Shown: piece after piece, positions 16,888-25,802 of the stretch
How positions within the stretch are numbered: position 1 is the first letter of the stretch
Layout: every line of letters begins with the position of its first letter
Assembly (NCBI RefSeq): GCF_001306035.1
Contig: NZ_LGCM01000029.1
Coordinates: forward strand, 1-64,000
Direction: 5' to 3'
Length of the DNA stretch: 64,000 bases
DNA from: Levilinea saccharolytica
Lineage (GTDB): Bacteria; Chloroflexota; Anaerolineae; Anaerolineales; Anaerolineaceae
Notes under the pieces: generated by a model
Database searches by the model: none
Told to the model about the DNA's origin: nothing
The model's input: only the letters and a program-made list of their open reading frames with translations
Position numbers and translations under genes: made by a program

Positions 16888-18107
16888 GCGAACAGCTTTT
16901 CGCCAATCAGGATCAGCGCGTGCAGCGGCTGCTGCAAATTGCTGTGGATCTGGCCTCCACCCTCAACATCAACGAGCTTTTGCAGCAAATCCTCAGCGCC
17001 GCGGTGGAATTCAGCCACGCCGAAGAAGCATCCATTTTGCTGTACGATGCACAGCGCCGAGAATTATTCATCCGCGCGGCCACCAACGACGAAACCGAAG
17101 AAACACTGCGAGAAATTGCCGTGCCCACCGAAAGCATCGCCGGTTGGGTGGCCCTCAACCGCCAGCCGATCATCGTGGACGACGTGCATCAAGACCCTCG
17201 CTGGTTCTCGCAAGTTGGCGAAACCCTGCAATTCCCCACCCGCAGCCTGCTGGCCATCCCCATGATCGCCAAAGAACAGCTCATCGGCGTTCTGGAACTG
17301 CTGAACAAAAAAGAAGGCCGGTTTAACGAAGAAGATCTGGAAATCCTCACCGTCCTCTCCGCCCAGGCCGCTGTTGTCATCCAAACCGCGCAGCTCTTCG
17401 CCCAAAGCGACCAGATTTCGACACTGGTACACGAACTGCGCACCCCGCTGGCTTCCATCAACACCATCGCCTACCTGCTCCAACACCCCGGCCTTTCCAA
17501 CAGCAAACGTCTGGAATTGACTCAAATGATCCAAACCGAAACCGACCGTCTGAACAAAATGACCACGGCTTTTTTGGATCTGGCCCGCATGGAAACCGGC
17601 CGGGCGGCGTTCAACTGGAGCAGTTTCAGCCTGGCAGAGCTGGCTCAGGAATGCCTCAACTTATGTCAGCCGCGCGCTGCACAGCTTTCCATCGCCCTCA
17701 GTCTGGATAGCCCCCCCGGCCTGCCTGCCGTCCTGGCCGATCGGGATAAGATCAAGCAGGTTCTGCTGAATCTGCTCAACAACGCTGTCCAATACAACCA
17801 CCCCGGGGGTCAGGTGACCCTGCACCTGCGCCATCAAGATGCCGCTTTCGAACTTCGCGTGCAAGATACCGGCCCCGGCATCCCGCCCGAGGATCTGCCC
17901 AAGCTGTTCACCAAATTCTACCGCGCGCCCAAAAATGAAAAAGCCTCCCCCGGAACCGGGTTAGGCTTAACCATTTGCAAACAGATTGTCGAAAGCCACG
18001 GGGGGAAAATTGGAGCAGAAAGTCAGCCAGACGTGGGCACAACCTTCTGGATCTACCTTCCCCAAACGCCTAAATCAGCTCGCGTGCCACGGCAGCTCCG
18101 CAAATAA
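16884..18107 (+). CDS. GAF-domain sensor histidine kinase
   Basis: A 407-residue cytoplasmic kinase with no membrane helix. A GAF domain spans about residues 12-170, a HisKA domain has His183 in LVHELRTPLASIN, and the HATPase has the N-box LLNLLNNAVQYNHPGG, G1 DTGPGIPPEDL, F-box LFTKFYRA and G2 GTGLGLTICKQIV. All residues for autophosphorylation are present. The GAF should sense a small internal ligand or redox state; which one is unknown. The ATG at 16884 overlaps the sirtuin stop codon. The last 33 bases overlap the convergent degV gene. Confidence 0.88.
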   Translation: MSEQLFANQDQRVQRLLQIAVDLASTLNINELLQQILSAAVEFSHAEEASILLYDAQRRELFIRAATNDETEETLREIAVPTESIAGWVALNRQPIIVDDVHQDPRWFSQVGETLQFPTRSLLAIPMIAKEQLIGVLELLNKKEGRFNEEDLEILTVLSAQAAVVIQTAQLFAQSDQISTLVHELRTPLASINTIAYLLQHPGLSNSKRLELTQMIQTETDRLNKMTTAFLDLARMETGRAAFNWSSFSLAELAQECLNLCQPRAAQLSIALSLDSPPGLPAVLADRDKIKQVLLNLLNNAVQYNHPGGQVTLHLRHQDAAFELRVQDTGPGIPPEDLPKLFTKFYRAPKNEKASPGTGLGLTICKQIVESHGGKIGAESQPDVGTTFWIYLPQTPKSARVPRQLRK

Positions 18108-18950
18108 TTCCCACGGCCCCACCGACAACCCCACCAGGCTGGGGCCGGTGTGCGCACCCAACGCCGGCGCAACAGGAACGGTTGGTTCCCAATGGATTTC
18201 AAACCGGTCTATTAAACTGGCCTTGAGAATCTCGACCCCTTCCAAATTCAACCCATGCAGAAGCTGCACGCGAAGAGCGCTGCCTTCGCCGTACAAAGAC
18301 GCCACCTGATCCACAAGCTTATGAATGGCGCGCTTCAGGGTAATCTCTTGTCCCAGGTTGGTATACGTTCCCCCGACTTTCTCCACCCCAATCACCGGCT
18401 TAATGTTCAGTAAAGACGCCAACAGCCCCTTCAAATGGCTGATGCGTCCGCCGTGGATGAGGTACCGCAGGCTGGCCAGTGTGTACATGCCTTCACAGCG
18501 CTGGTTGATTTTTTCCATCAAAGCAATCGCCTGCTCTAATGACCACCCAGCTTTCAATGCCTTCGCCCCCGCTTCCACCTGCCACCCAAACGGGCAGGAA
18601 AGCGTTTTTGAATCCACGATGGTCACTTTGGCTTCCGGGACCATGGCTGCCCCCGCTCTCGCCGCGTTGACCGTGCCGCTCAGCCCTGAGGAAATGTGGA
18701 TGGATAAAATCTCGGGGTCCACCTGTGCCAGCGAGCGGTAAATTTCAGCAAATTCCCCCGCCGAAGGCTGGGATGTGGTCGGGTACGCTTCCGTTTCCGA
18801 CAACATACGGTAAAACGTTTCCGGGTCAATGTCCACCCCGCTGGAGTAGGTTTTACCTTCCAGCGTGATCCTCAATGTTGCAAATTTTAACGATAACCCT
18901 TCCATCTGCTGTGCAGAAAGGTCCATGCCTCGATCCGTGACGATTTGCAT
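18075..18950 (-). CDS. degV: DegV family fatty-acid-binding protein
   Basis: A 291-residue DegV protein. The family fold binds a fatty acid between two domains and serves as the FakB carrier where a FakA kinase exists. Motifs seen are the N-terminal IVTDRGMDLS, TTSQPSAGEF, the lipid-head loop HISSGLSGTVNAAR, and YLIHGGRISHLKG. The expected fakA partner is not in the window. GGAG lies about 8 bases before the ATG. It converges on and slightly overlaps the kinase gene. FakB role is inferred from family only. Confidence 0.88.
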   Translation of the reverse strand: MQIVTDRGMDLSAQQMEGLSLKFATLRITLEGKTYSSGVDIDPETFYRMLSETEAYPTTSQPSAGEFAEIYRSLAQVDPEILSIHISSGLSGTVNAARAGAAMVPEAKVTIVDSKTLSCPFGWQVEAGAKALKAGWSLEQAIALMEKINQRCEGMYTLASLRYLIHGGRISHLKGLLASLLNIKPVIGVEKVGGTYTNLGQEITLKRAIHKLVDQVASLYGEGSALRVQLLHGLNLEGVEILKASLIDRFEIHWEPTVPVAPALGAHTGPSLVGLSVGPWELFAELPWHAS

Positions 18951-19120
18951 GCGGCGTGCTCCACGAACGTAGAATCTGGAAATCTCTCAAGTTGATGCAC
19001 TTGCCCCTCAAGATTTTTCCAATGTTCAGTGTATCTTACCCCCCGCCGTCTTGTGATGTGCCCCCAGTCACACCAGCGCTCACATTCTCGCCAGTGGGTT
19101 TTCTGTGACCCAGCCGCCGC

Positions 19121-20902
19121 CTAACGGCTGCCGCGCCGCCCAAACTGGCGCTCCAACACGTCCACCGTCAGGTGAATCATGGTCGGGCGGCCGTGCGGAC
19201 AGGTGCGCGGCGAAAAACACGCCTCCAAATCGCGCAGCAAGGCCCGCTGCTCTTCCGGGCTGAGGCTTTGCCCGCCTTTCACCGCCGCGCGTTTGCAAAT
19301 GCGCGCCACCAGGCGCGCCTCGCGCTCGGCCTGCAGCGGGGTTTCGTCCTCTTCAAAATCTTCCACCAGCACCCGCACCGCCGCAGCCGGGTCGCTGCCG
19401 GTGATCAGCGCCGGGATGGCACGCACGCGAAACGTGTTCGGTCCAAACGGCTCAATATCAAACCCCAGGCGGCTCAGCAAAGGGATTTGTTCGTTCAGCA
19501 AAGCCGCCTGCGCCGCGGGAAGCTGCACCACCGCCGCTTCTAAAAGGGCCTGCCCCGCCAGAGGAGCCGTCAGCCCGCCCATCATGCGCTCAAATAAAAC
19601 CCGCTCGTGGGCGGCGTGCTGATCAATCAAATACAGGCCGTCCGGCCCCTCCGCCACCAGATAGGTGCCCCCCACTTGCCCCACCAGTCGCAGCAGCGGC
19701 AGCATCCCCGAAGGCGGCAGCGCAGCGGGATTCTGCGCGCTCGCCGCGTTGACGGCCGCCCCCTCGCTTTTTTCGGCTCTCGCCAAATCCGCGGCCATGT
19801 CCCAGGCCGGGTCAATCGCCGGGCGGCTGGCGCTGTGCAAATCGAATGCCCCCTGACCCAACGCTGTGGGTTGGGGCGGCTGCCAGCCGCTGGAAACCTG
19901 CGGCACGGGCGAAGAGGTCAGCAAAGCCCGCCGCACCGCCCGCTGCACCCCGCTGAAGACCGCATCCGGACTGCGGAAGCGCACCTCAGCCTTGGCCGGA
20001 TGCACGTTCACATCCACGGCTTCGGGGTCCAATTCTACAAACAATACCGCCAATGGGAAACGCCCCACCATCAGCAGAGTGCGGTACGCCTGCAGCAGGG
20101 CCGTGCTTAAGGCCGAGTCCTGCACCCAGCGGCCGTTTACAAAAAAGGTGATCTCCCGCCGGTTGGAACGCGTCAGCGCCACCGGGCTGATGTATCCCTG
20201 CACGCGCACATCCTGGTCTTCCAGCGCCACCTCAATCATCTGCCGCGCCGTGTCCACCCCCAACAGGGATGCCAGAATCTCGCGCCGGTCGCCGTTCCCG
20301 CTGGTTTGCAGCACCGCGCGCCCGTCCTGAAACAGCGAAAAACGCACCTGCGGGTATGCCAGGGCGTAACGCGTCACCAAAGCGTCAATCTGCTGCCGTT
20401 CGGTGATATCCCGCTTGAGAAATTTCAAGCGCGCCGGTACGTTGAAGAACAGGTTTTCCACGCGCACCACCGTGCCCTCCGGCGTGCCCAGCGGCTCGTT
20501 GGCCCGCAGCGTCCCACCCTCCACCACCAGCCGCGCCCCCACCGCGTGCTGGGCCGGGCGCGAGGTCAGCGTCAGGCGTGAAACCGAGCCAATCGAAGCC
20601 AACGCCTCACCGCGGAAACCCAGGGTTTGAATGTGGAACAAATCCTCTGCGCTCCGCAGCTTGCTGGTGGCGTGGCGCGTCACCGCCAGGGGCAGTTCTG
20701 CCGCCGCAATCCCAGCCCCGTCATCCGCAATCTCCATCAGCCGTCTGCCCGCGTCCTCCACGCGCACGGTCACCTGCCGCGCGCCGGCATCCAGCGCGTT
20801 CTCTAGCAGTTCTTTCACCACCGAAGCCGGGCGTTCAATCACCTCACCGGCGGCAATTTGCGAAGCGACAGCCTCAGGTAAAATTTGGATGGCGTGCATC
20901 AT
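19121..20902 (-). CDS. mutL: DNA mismatch repair protein MutL
   Basis: A 593-residue MutL. The N-terminal GHKL ATPase has AAGEVIERPASVVKELLENALDAGA, DDGAGI and GFRGEALASI. The C-terminal dimerisation domain keeps the metal-dependent endonuclease motif DQHAAHERVLFE and the CPHGRPT element near the end, so this is a nicking MutL of the methyl-independent kind. mutS is not adjacent. Two consecutive ATG codons at the start (20902, 20899) are both possible; GAGG lies just upstream and a TATAAT is at 20921-20926 on the minus strand. It is divergent from a MoaD-like gene. Confidence 0.95.
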   Translation of the reverse strand: MMHAIQILPEAVASQIAAGEVIERPASVVKELLENALDAGARQVTVRVEDAGRRLMEIADDGAGIAAAELPLAVTRHATSKLRSAEDLFHIQTLGFRGEALASIGSVSRLTLTSRPAQHAVGARLVVEGGTLRANEPLGTPEGTVVRVENLFFNVPARLKFLKRDITERQQIDALVTRYALAYPQVRFSLFQDGRAVLQTSGNGDRREILASLLGVDTARQMIEVALEDQDVRVQGYISPVALTRSNRREITFFVNGRWVQDSALSTALLQAYRTLLMVGRFPLAVLFVELDPEAVDVNVHPAKAEVRFRSPDAVFSGVQRAVRRALLTSSPVPQVSSGWQPPQPTALGQGAFDLHSASRPAIDPAWDMAADLARAEKSEGAAVNAASAQNPAALPPSGMLPLLRLVGQVGGTYLVAEGPDGLYLIDQHAAHERVLFERMMGGLTAPLAGQALLEAAVVQLPAAQAALLNEQIPLLSRLGFDIEPFGPNTFRVRAIPALITGSDPAAAVRVLVEDFEEDETPLQAEREARLVARICKRAAVKGGQSLSPEEQRALLRDLEACFSPRTCPHGRPTMIHLTVDVLERQFGRRGSR

Positions 20903-20995
20903 TTGACCTCATCTCCCGCCATTATACCAATTTCGCTCACCTCGCTGGGGACAAGTGAGGGTAAAATCAAACCATCTCGTTTTGGAGCCTGCCCC

Positions 20996-21280
20996 ATGCG
21001 CGTGACCCTTTTTGCCAATTTCCGCGAACATGCCGGCGTCAAGTCCTTTGACCTGGACCTGCCCGCGTGCACCACCGTCCAGCAGGCCGTGGAAGCCATC
21101 ATCCAGCGCTACCCGGCCCTGCGCCGCCATTGGCTCAACGAGGCGGGGGAAATTCACGCGCATGTGCATATCTTCGTCAACGGTGAAGAATATCTCACCC
21201 TGCCGGAGGCCGAGCGCACCCTTTTGCAGCCCCAAGACAGCCTGGATTTCTTCCCTCCCGTGGCGGGCGGTCAGCTCTAG
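20996..21280 (+). CDS. MoaD/ThiS-family ubiquitin-like protein
   Basis: A 94-residue beta-grasp sulfur-carrier type protein: MRVTLFANFREHAG at the start, a VNGEEY hairpin and FFPPVAGGQL at the end. MoaD proteins are thiocarboxylated or conjugated at a C-terminal Gly-Gly; here the GG is followed by Gln-Leu, so it would need trimming or may not function as a carrier. No moaE, moeB, thi or JAMM protease gene lies nearby. A TAAAAT at 20962-20967 could be its -10 box. The exact role (molybdopterin, other sulfur transfer, protein modifier) cannot be told. Confidence 0.75.
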   Translation: MRVTLFANFREHAGVKSFDLDLPACTTVQQAVEAIIQRYPALRRHWLNEAGEIHAHVHIFVNGEEYLTLPEAERTLLQPQDSLDFFPPVAGGQL

Positions 21281-21299
21281 ACCGCTTTCGCGCCCACGG

Positions 21300-21328
21300 T
21301 TGACGGCGCGCCCCGAAGGCGGTATCAT
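21300..21328 (+). promoter_or_regulatory. Promoter of rnpB
   Basis: TTGACG (21300-21305), 17 bases, TATCAT (21323-21328), giving a start near 21335, exactly at the RNase P RNA 5' end. Very good agreement. Confidence 0.8.
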
Positions 21329-21335
21329 CACCTTA

Positions 21336-21734
21336 CCCCAGGTCGGCCGGGAGATCGCGGCTTCGCTATGTCGAAGTCGAGGAAAGTCCGCGCTCCACAG
21401 GGCAAGATGCCGGGTAACCCCCGGGGCGGGGTAACCTGCCGGATCGGGCCACAGAAACATACCGCCCTCACGGGCAAGGGTGAAACGGTGGTGTAAGAGA
21501 CCACCGGCGTCCGCAGCAATGCGGCGGCCAGGCAACCCCCATCTGGAGCAAGGCCAAGCAGGCGCAAGCGCCCCTTGTGGGCGCAGGAAGCGGCTCGTTT
21601 CCTTTGAGCGTCGGGTAGGCTGCTTGAGCGCATCGGAGACGGTGCGCCTAGAGAGATGATCTCCAAAACCGAGGCAGTCCCCGCGTGGGATACCCCTTGG
21701 TTGAACAGAACGCGGCTTATAGGCTGACCTGGGG
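21336..21734 (+). ncRNA. rnpB: RNase P RNA, bacterial class A
   Basis: The catalytic RNA that trims 5' leaders from pre-tRNAs. The ends pair in a long P1 helix (21336-21348 with 21722-21734). Conserved universal elements are present: GAGGAAAGTCCGCGCTCC near 21380 (P4 5' strand region), the ACAGAAACATACCGCC section, AGGGTGAAACGGTG, GAGAGATGATC near 21650 and ACAGAACGCGGCTTATAGG near 21706. Length of about 399 bases and this architecture fit class A. A T-rich stretch at 21737-21741 ends the transcript. The convergent transporter gene stops 33 bases further on. Confidence 0.97.
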
Positions 21735-21766
21735 CCTTTTTCCCTTCCATCCCCCAATATCAGATT

Positions 21767-22954
21767 TCAGGCCGTCCGCTCCGAGTGGGTCTTGCCCAGC
21801 CCGGTTCTGCGCACGCCCCAGGCCAGCACCCCACCCGCCGTCAGCGCCAGGACGATATACAGCCCGTACAGCGTGGACCCACCCCAATGATCAAATACCC
21901 AGCCGCTCAGCGGTGCGCCGCTGACCGTGGCCAGGCTGACCACCGAAGTGACCAGGCTTTGGGCGGTGGTTTGGTATTCCGGCGGGGCGATGGTGTTGAT
22001 GTACACCACCGCCGAGACCCAAAACATGCCGAAGGTCAGGCCGTTCAGCAGCCCCACCAACAAAGCCCATTCTGCCGAGGGCATCCAGCTGTACAGCACA
22101 AAGCGCAGCGCATACGCCCCGCAGGCCAGCAGCAGCATCCTGGGGGCTCCCAGGCGCTTCAGGAAAAACTGGCTGAAGCGCATCACGGGCAGCTCCGAAA
22201 CAGCCCCAATCCCCACCGCCATGCCCACCAGGCTTTCCCCGGCCCCCAATTCGCGCATATACACACCCAGAAAATGGTTCATGCCCGTGCTGGAGATGCT
22301 GAGGATGAACTGCCCTACGGTGAAGATCATCCAGGCCGGGTTCGTGACCAGCAGCCTCAGCCCGCCGGATGACCCCCGCCGCTCGGTGCGCAGCCCGGCA
22401 GGCAGGCGCAGCACCCCCACCAGCATACCCAAAAAAGCCGCCCCGCAGACGGCGAACATGGTATGCAGTCCAAAGCGCTCAAACAGCCAGCCGGTGCTCA
22501 GGGTGGTGAAGATAAAGCCCAACGACCCCCAAATGCGCTGTTCGCCGTACCGTTCGCGCTGCCCCTCCAGCAATTTCAGGTTGACCACATCCACCACCGG
22601 CATCAGCATGCTGTAAAACGCGCCCAAGACCCCCACCGCCCCCAAAAGCTGCACAAATGAGGACGCCGCGTTCATCCCCACCAGGCTGCCCAGCGTACCC
22701 GTCGTCGCCAGGGCCAGAATTACCTTGGGGTTGCCCAGACGGTCGTTTAAATACCCCCACAAGGGCGCAAAGATCATCCCGACCAAAGGAAAGGCTGCCG
22801 TCAGCGTGCCGATCTGCAAGCCGCTGATCCCCCGTGAACGGTAATACACGTTCAGGAATGTCATCAGAATGCCGAAGCCGCTGAAGAAGAAGAAATACAC
22901 CATTCTTCCCGTGTGCAGGTCTTTGGTGGAAAACCGCTTTGGTTCCATCCTCAT
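21767..22954 (-). CDS. Major facilitator superfamily transporter
   Basis: About 395 residues with twelve predicted membrane helices in two halves. The conserved loop between helices 2 and 3 is seen as GYLNDRLGNPK. The general look is that of the LacY/nucleoside-symporter branch of MFS. ATG at 22954 has GGGGG just upstream; a longer start at 22996 would overlap the preceding transporter gene, so the start is not certain. It is the last gene of a GntR-BtpA-PfkB operon and probably imports the sugar or nucleoside that the kinase uses; the substrate is not identifiable. Confidence 0.82.
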   Translation of the reverse strand: MRMEPKRFSTKDLHTGRMVYFFFFSGFGILMTFLNVYYRSRGISGLQIGTLTAAFPLVGMIFAPLWGYLNDRLGNPKVILALATTGTLGSLVGMNAASSFVQLLGAVGVLGAFYSMLMPVVDVVNLKLLEGQRERYGEQRIWGSLGFIFTTLSTGWLFERFGLHTMFAVCGAAFLGMLVGVLRLPAGLRTERRGSSGGLRLLVTNPAWMIFTVGQFILSISSTGMNHFLGVYMRELGAGESLVGMAVGIGAVSELPVMRFSQFFLKRLGAPRMLLLACGAYALRFVLYSWMPSAEWALLVGLLNGLTFGMFWVSAVVYINTIAPPEYQTTAQSLVTSVVSLATVSGAPLSGWVFDHWGGSTLYGLYIVLALTAGGVLAWGVRRTGLGKTHSERTA

Positions 22955-22967
22955 CTGCCCCCAGATC

Positions 22968-23972
22968 TTATGAAACAGCCACCAGATATGCGCCAATCAA
23001 ATAAAACAAGATTGCGCCTGCCAAAGCGGCATACACCCGCCGAGAAGCGCCCCGAAATTCGCCGTACGCCAACCCCCACAGCTGAGTCCACAGGTTGGCC
23101 GTCACCCCCAAAGGCCACGAGATCGCCGCGCTCAAAAAAGCGGTTCCAAACGTGTGCAAAATATTGCCGCCGTAATGTGCCAACCCGCTGAGCATGCCGA
23201 ATTTGTGCACCGAGAACGGCGCGCGCAGCACCCTACCCCACTCTTTGCGCACCGTCAGCGGGATGCCGCTGGAAAGCAGCGCCCCCACAAACGCACCGCT
23301 GGCCAGCAGGGCCATGAAGGGCAGCACCGCCAGCCCTGCCGGTTGGGTCACGGATTTCAGCCCGTAGGACAGCGCCATGGTGTAGCTGGGGGTAAACGCC
23401 GCCGCCACCGCCATCAACCCCAGCGACTTCCACAATTCGCTGGGGGTAAACTGCACCGTGCTGCGGTTTTCCGCCTGCTGATCGCGCGCCTTCCAGTTGC
23501 CTGCCGTCATTGAAGCCCCCACGGCCGCCAGCAGGAACAGGGTGGAAGCCGCCAGCCGCCCCACCGAAAGGGTCTCCGGCATGCCCCCCACCAGCGCCGA
23601 AACCGCCGTGCCCGCCAGAATATTGATCGAAGCCTGAATCGGCTGGGCCAGCAGCAGCCCAATCTTAGAAAGCACCACCAGCGAAAGGCGCATGCCAAAC
23701 ACATACAGCATCCCGCACAGGAGTGTGATCCACACCCGGCTGGGGTCCTGCGCCCAAACGCTCTGGATATGAGTCCACAGGTTCGGCCCCTCCAAAATGC
23801 CCGCTACGCCCCACACAAATATCAGCGAAGTGGCAAACAGGGTCAGATAAAATCCGTCAATCGGATAATCCTTGAGATATTTCAACGAAATAAACCACGT
23901 ACCCCACAAAAAAGCCGCCGTCAGGCTCATCATGACAGCGGCTCCCGTTGTCAGCTCAGGCTGAAAGTTCAT
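22968..23972 (-). CDS. EamA/DMT-type ten-helix transporter
   Basis: A 334-residue membrane protein with about ten helices, resembling drug/metabolite or sugar transporters of the EamA/GRP/RhaT group: FLWGTWFISLKYL near the start and glycine-rich second-half helices (AHYGGNILHTFGTAFLSAAI). ATG at 23972 has GGAGAG in front; an upstream TTG is less likely. It sits between the PfkB kinase and the MFS transporter in the same orientation with short gaps, so two transporters are co-expressed with one kinase. Substrate unknown. Confidence 0.75.
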   Translation of the reverse strand: MNFQPELTTGAAVMMSLTAAFLWGTWFISLKYLKDYPIDGFYLTLFATSLIFVWGVAGILEGPNLWTHIQSVWAQDPSRVWITLLCGMLYVFGMRLSLVVLSKIGLLLAQPIQASINILAGTAVSALVGGMPETLSVGRLAASTLFLLAAVGASMTAGNWKARDQQAENRSTVQFTPSELWKSLGLMAVAAAFTPSYTMALSYGLKSVTQPAGLAVLPFMALLASGAFVGALLSSGIPLTVRKEWGRVLRAPFSVHKFGMLSGLAHYGGNILHTFGTAFLSAAISWPLGVTANLWTQLWGLAYGEFRGASRRVYAALAGAILFYLIGAYLVAVS

Positions 23973-23996
23973 TGTTCTCTCCAATAAAAGAATGGA

Positions 23997-24935
23997 TTAC
24001 AACCGGTAGGCGGTCTCAATCGCCCGCTCTAGCCCTTCCACGGCCTCTGTGCGCAGTCCTGGCCGCCAGGAGGGAGTGCCGGGGGTGCGCACCACAAACA
24101 TGGCTGAAATGGCTGCGTACGCGCCTGCCAAACGAGCTTCTCGGCCCAGCGCCCAGCCCACGCACAACCCGCCGCCGTAGGCGTTGCCCGCGCCGGTGGG
24201 GTCCACCGCCGCCACAGGCACCGGCGGGAGGCACCACATCTCGTCGTGCTCCCGATCCCACACATACGACCCGTGCGACCCGTGCCGTACCGCCACCAGG
24301 GCCGGGCCGAGTGTAGACCAATAACGCATCACCGTCAAGGGGTCATCGCTGCCGGCGATGCCGCTGGCCGCGGGCCAATCGGGCGTCACCGTGTCGGCCA
24401 GCCGCACCAGAGCCAGCATCTCCTCGCGGTTGCGCCAATCGTCCGACCAAATCAGCGGCTCCAGCGAAAAAATGCTGCCTGCCGCCTGCAAGGCCAGGGC
24501 ATTTTGCACCATCGGCTCATCCGCGAACTCGGTGATGAGGTGAATGCAGCGCGGATTCTGGTAGTCCGCCGGCAGCCCGATTGGATGCACGATCAGTTTT
24601 TCAATCGCCAGGGTCAACCCCGCCAGATCCAGCCCCAACTGGGGGTCGTCTGCGCGGTATTCTGAATCGGTATACTGCAGCCCGCCGTGCGGCGTGGGGA
24701 TGCCCGCAAAACGCACAACCCCCTGCAAATCCACCCCCACAGCCTCCAGCTCGGCCTGATTGCCCGCCGGAAAGTCATCCCCCACGCGCGAAAGCAGGCC
24801 GACCGAATCGTGCCAGACGCGCGCCCCAAAAGCCGCCTGCGGCCCGCCCCCGCCCAAAACCCGCCGCACCACGCGCCCATCCAACAGACGGATGCTGTCC
24901 AGGATGATTTTTCCGTAAATGGCAAAATCTATCAT
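23997..24935 (-). CDS. PfkB-family sugar/nucleoside kinase homologue
   Basis: A 312-residue ribokinase-like protein. The N-terminal glycine motif is LGGGGPQAAFGARVW and the C-terminal signature is DPTGAGNAYGGGLCVGW. In most members this reads GAGD, the Asp being the catalytic base; here it is Asn251. The anion-hole glycines are kept. Activity may therefore be reduced or altered, though some GAGN members exist in the family. Start at 24935 (ATG) lies 11 bases after the BtpA gene stop. Probably phosphorylates a sugar or nucleoside supplied by the transporters downstream. Confidence 0.82.
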   Translation of the reverse strand: MIDFAIYGKIILDSIRLLDGRVVRRVLGGGGPQAAFGARVWHDSVGLLSRVGDDFPAGNQAELEAVGVDLQGVVRFAGIPTPHGGLQYTDSEYRADDPQLGLDLAGLTLAIEKLIVHPIGLPADYQNPRCIHLITEFADEPMVQNALALQAAGSIFSLEPLIWSDDWRNREEMLALVRLADTVTPDWPAASGIAGSDDPLTVMRYWSTLGPALVAVRHGSHGSYVWDREHDEMWCLPPVPVAAVDPTGAGNAYGGGLCVGWALGREARLAGAYAAISAMFVVRTPGTPSWRPGLRTEAVEGLERAIETAYRL

Positions 24936-24946
24936 AGGCCCGATCT

Positions 24947-25759
24947 TTACCGCTCCAGTTGGCGCACCAGCTCCACATAGCGCCGCACTTTTTCCACATC
25001 CACCGCGCTGCCCCAACGGCCTTTTTCCAGGCAGCTGCCCACAAAAACCCCATCCGCTTCGGCCATGCGCCGCTGCACATTTTCGTGGTTGGTGAACCCG
25101 CCCAAAAAGACCGTCAGGCCAGGGTTGGCCGCCTTGATATCGCGCACCAGGGCCGCGTTTTGCGCCTCATCCGCATGGGCCACTTCCACCGCGTCGGCTC
25201 CCACCATCGCTGCCATGCGCGCCACCTCTGCCGCCGGTTTGGGTTCCCCGGCCCAATGGAAATGCATCCCCGATACCTCGGCCACCAGTTTCAGCCCCTG
25301 CGCGCCAATCGCCCGGCGGTAATTCAAAAACGCCAGCGGGTTGGCCTCCACCCTGCCAAACGGTGATTCCGTGCATCCCACCAGGGCCGTGCAGCGCAAA
25401 AAAGAGCCGCCCGCCACCCGGGCTGCCGCTGCCGAAGCGCTCAGTGCGTTCCACATGATCTGCACACCAATTTGAAAATCTTCACCGGTGGCCTGCGCCA
25501 CCGCATGGGTGATCACCGCCACGCCGGCCGTACGTACCGGATCGGCCTCATCCTGAATGGGATAGACCTTATCCACCGTCTGAATCAAACAGCCGTCCGC
25601 GCCGCCTTCATACAAGGCGCGCGCATCCTGCACGGCCTTCTCCAGCGAACGCTCAAAATCGCCTTCCTGAAAGAAAGGCGTGCCCGGCATGGGCAGCAAA
25701 TGCACCAGCCCAATCACCGCTTTTTTCTTCCCCAGTGATTCAAAATTTCGCATGGTCAT
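24947..25759 (-). CDS. BtpA/SgcQ family TIM-barrel protein
   Basis: A 270-residue protein matching the BtpA family: KAVIGLVHLLPMPGTPFF at the start, GGADGCLIQTVDK, GEDFQIGVQIMWNA, ADAVEVAH and DGVFVGSCLEKG phosphate-loop-like end. BtpA of cyanobacteria is linked to photosystem I biogenesis, but the family is broad and SgcQ is tied to sugar catabolism, which fits this operon better. Several start codons are close together (25774, 25759, 25753); 25759 is a compromise. It lies between the GntR regulator and the PfkB kinase. Reaction unknown. Confidence 0.8.
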   Translation of the reverse strand: MTMRNFESLGKKKAVIGLVHLLPMPGTPFFQEGDFERSLEKAVQDARALYEGGADGCLIQTVDKVYPIQDEADPVRTAGVAVITHAVAQATGEDFQIGVQIMWNALSASAAAARVAGGSFLRCTALVGCTESPFGRVEANPLAFLNYRRAIGAQGLKLVAEVSGMHFHWAGEPKPAAEVARMAAMVGADAVEVAHADEAQNAALVRDIKAANPGLTVFLGGFTNHENVQRRMAEADGVFVGSCLEKGRWGSAVDVEKVRRYVELVRQLER

Positions 25760-25802
25760 CCCCGGTAAACTCACCCTCGCCCCCGGCTCCCATCCCTGGG
25801 CG

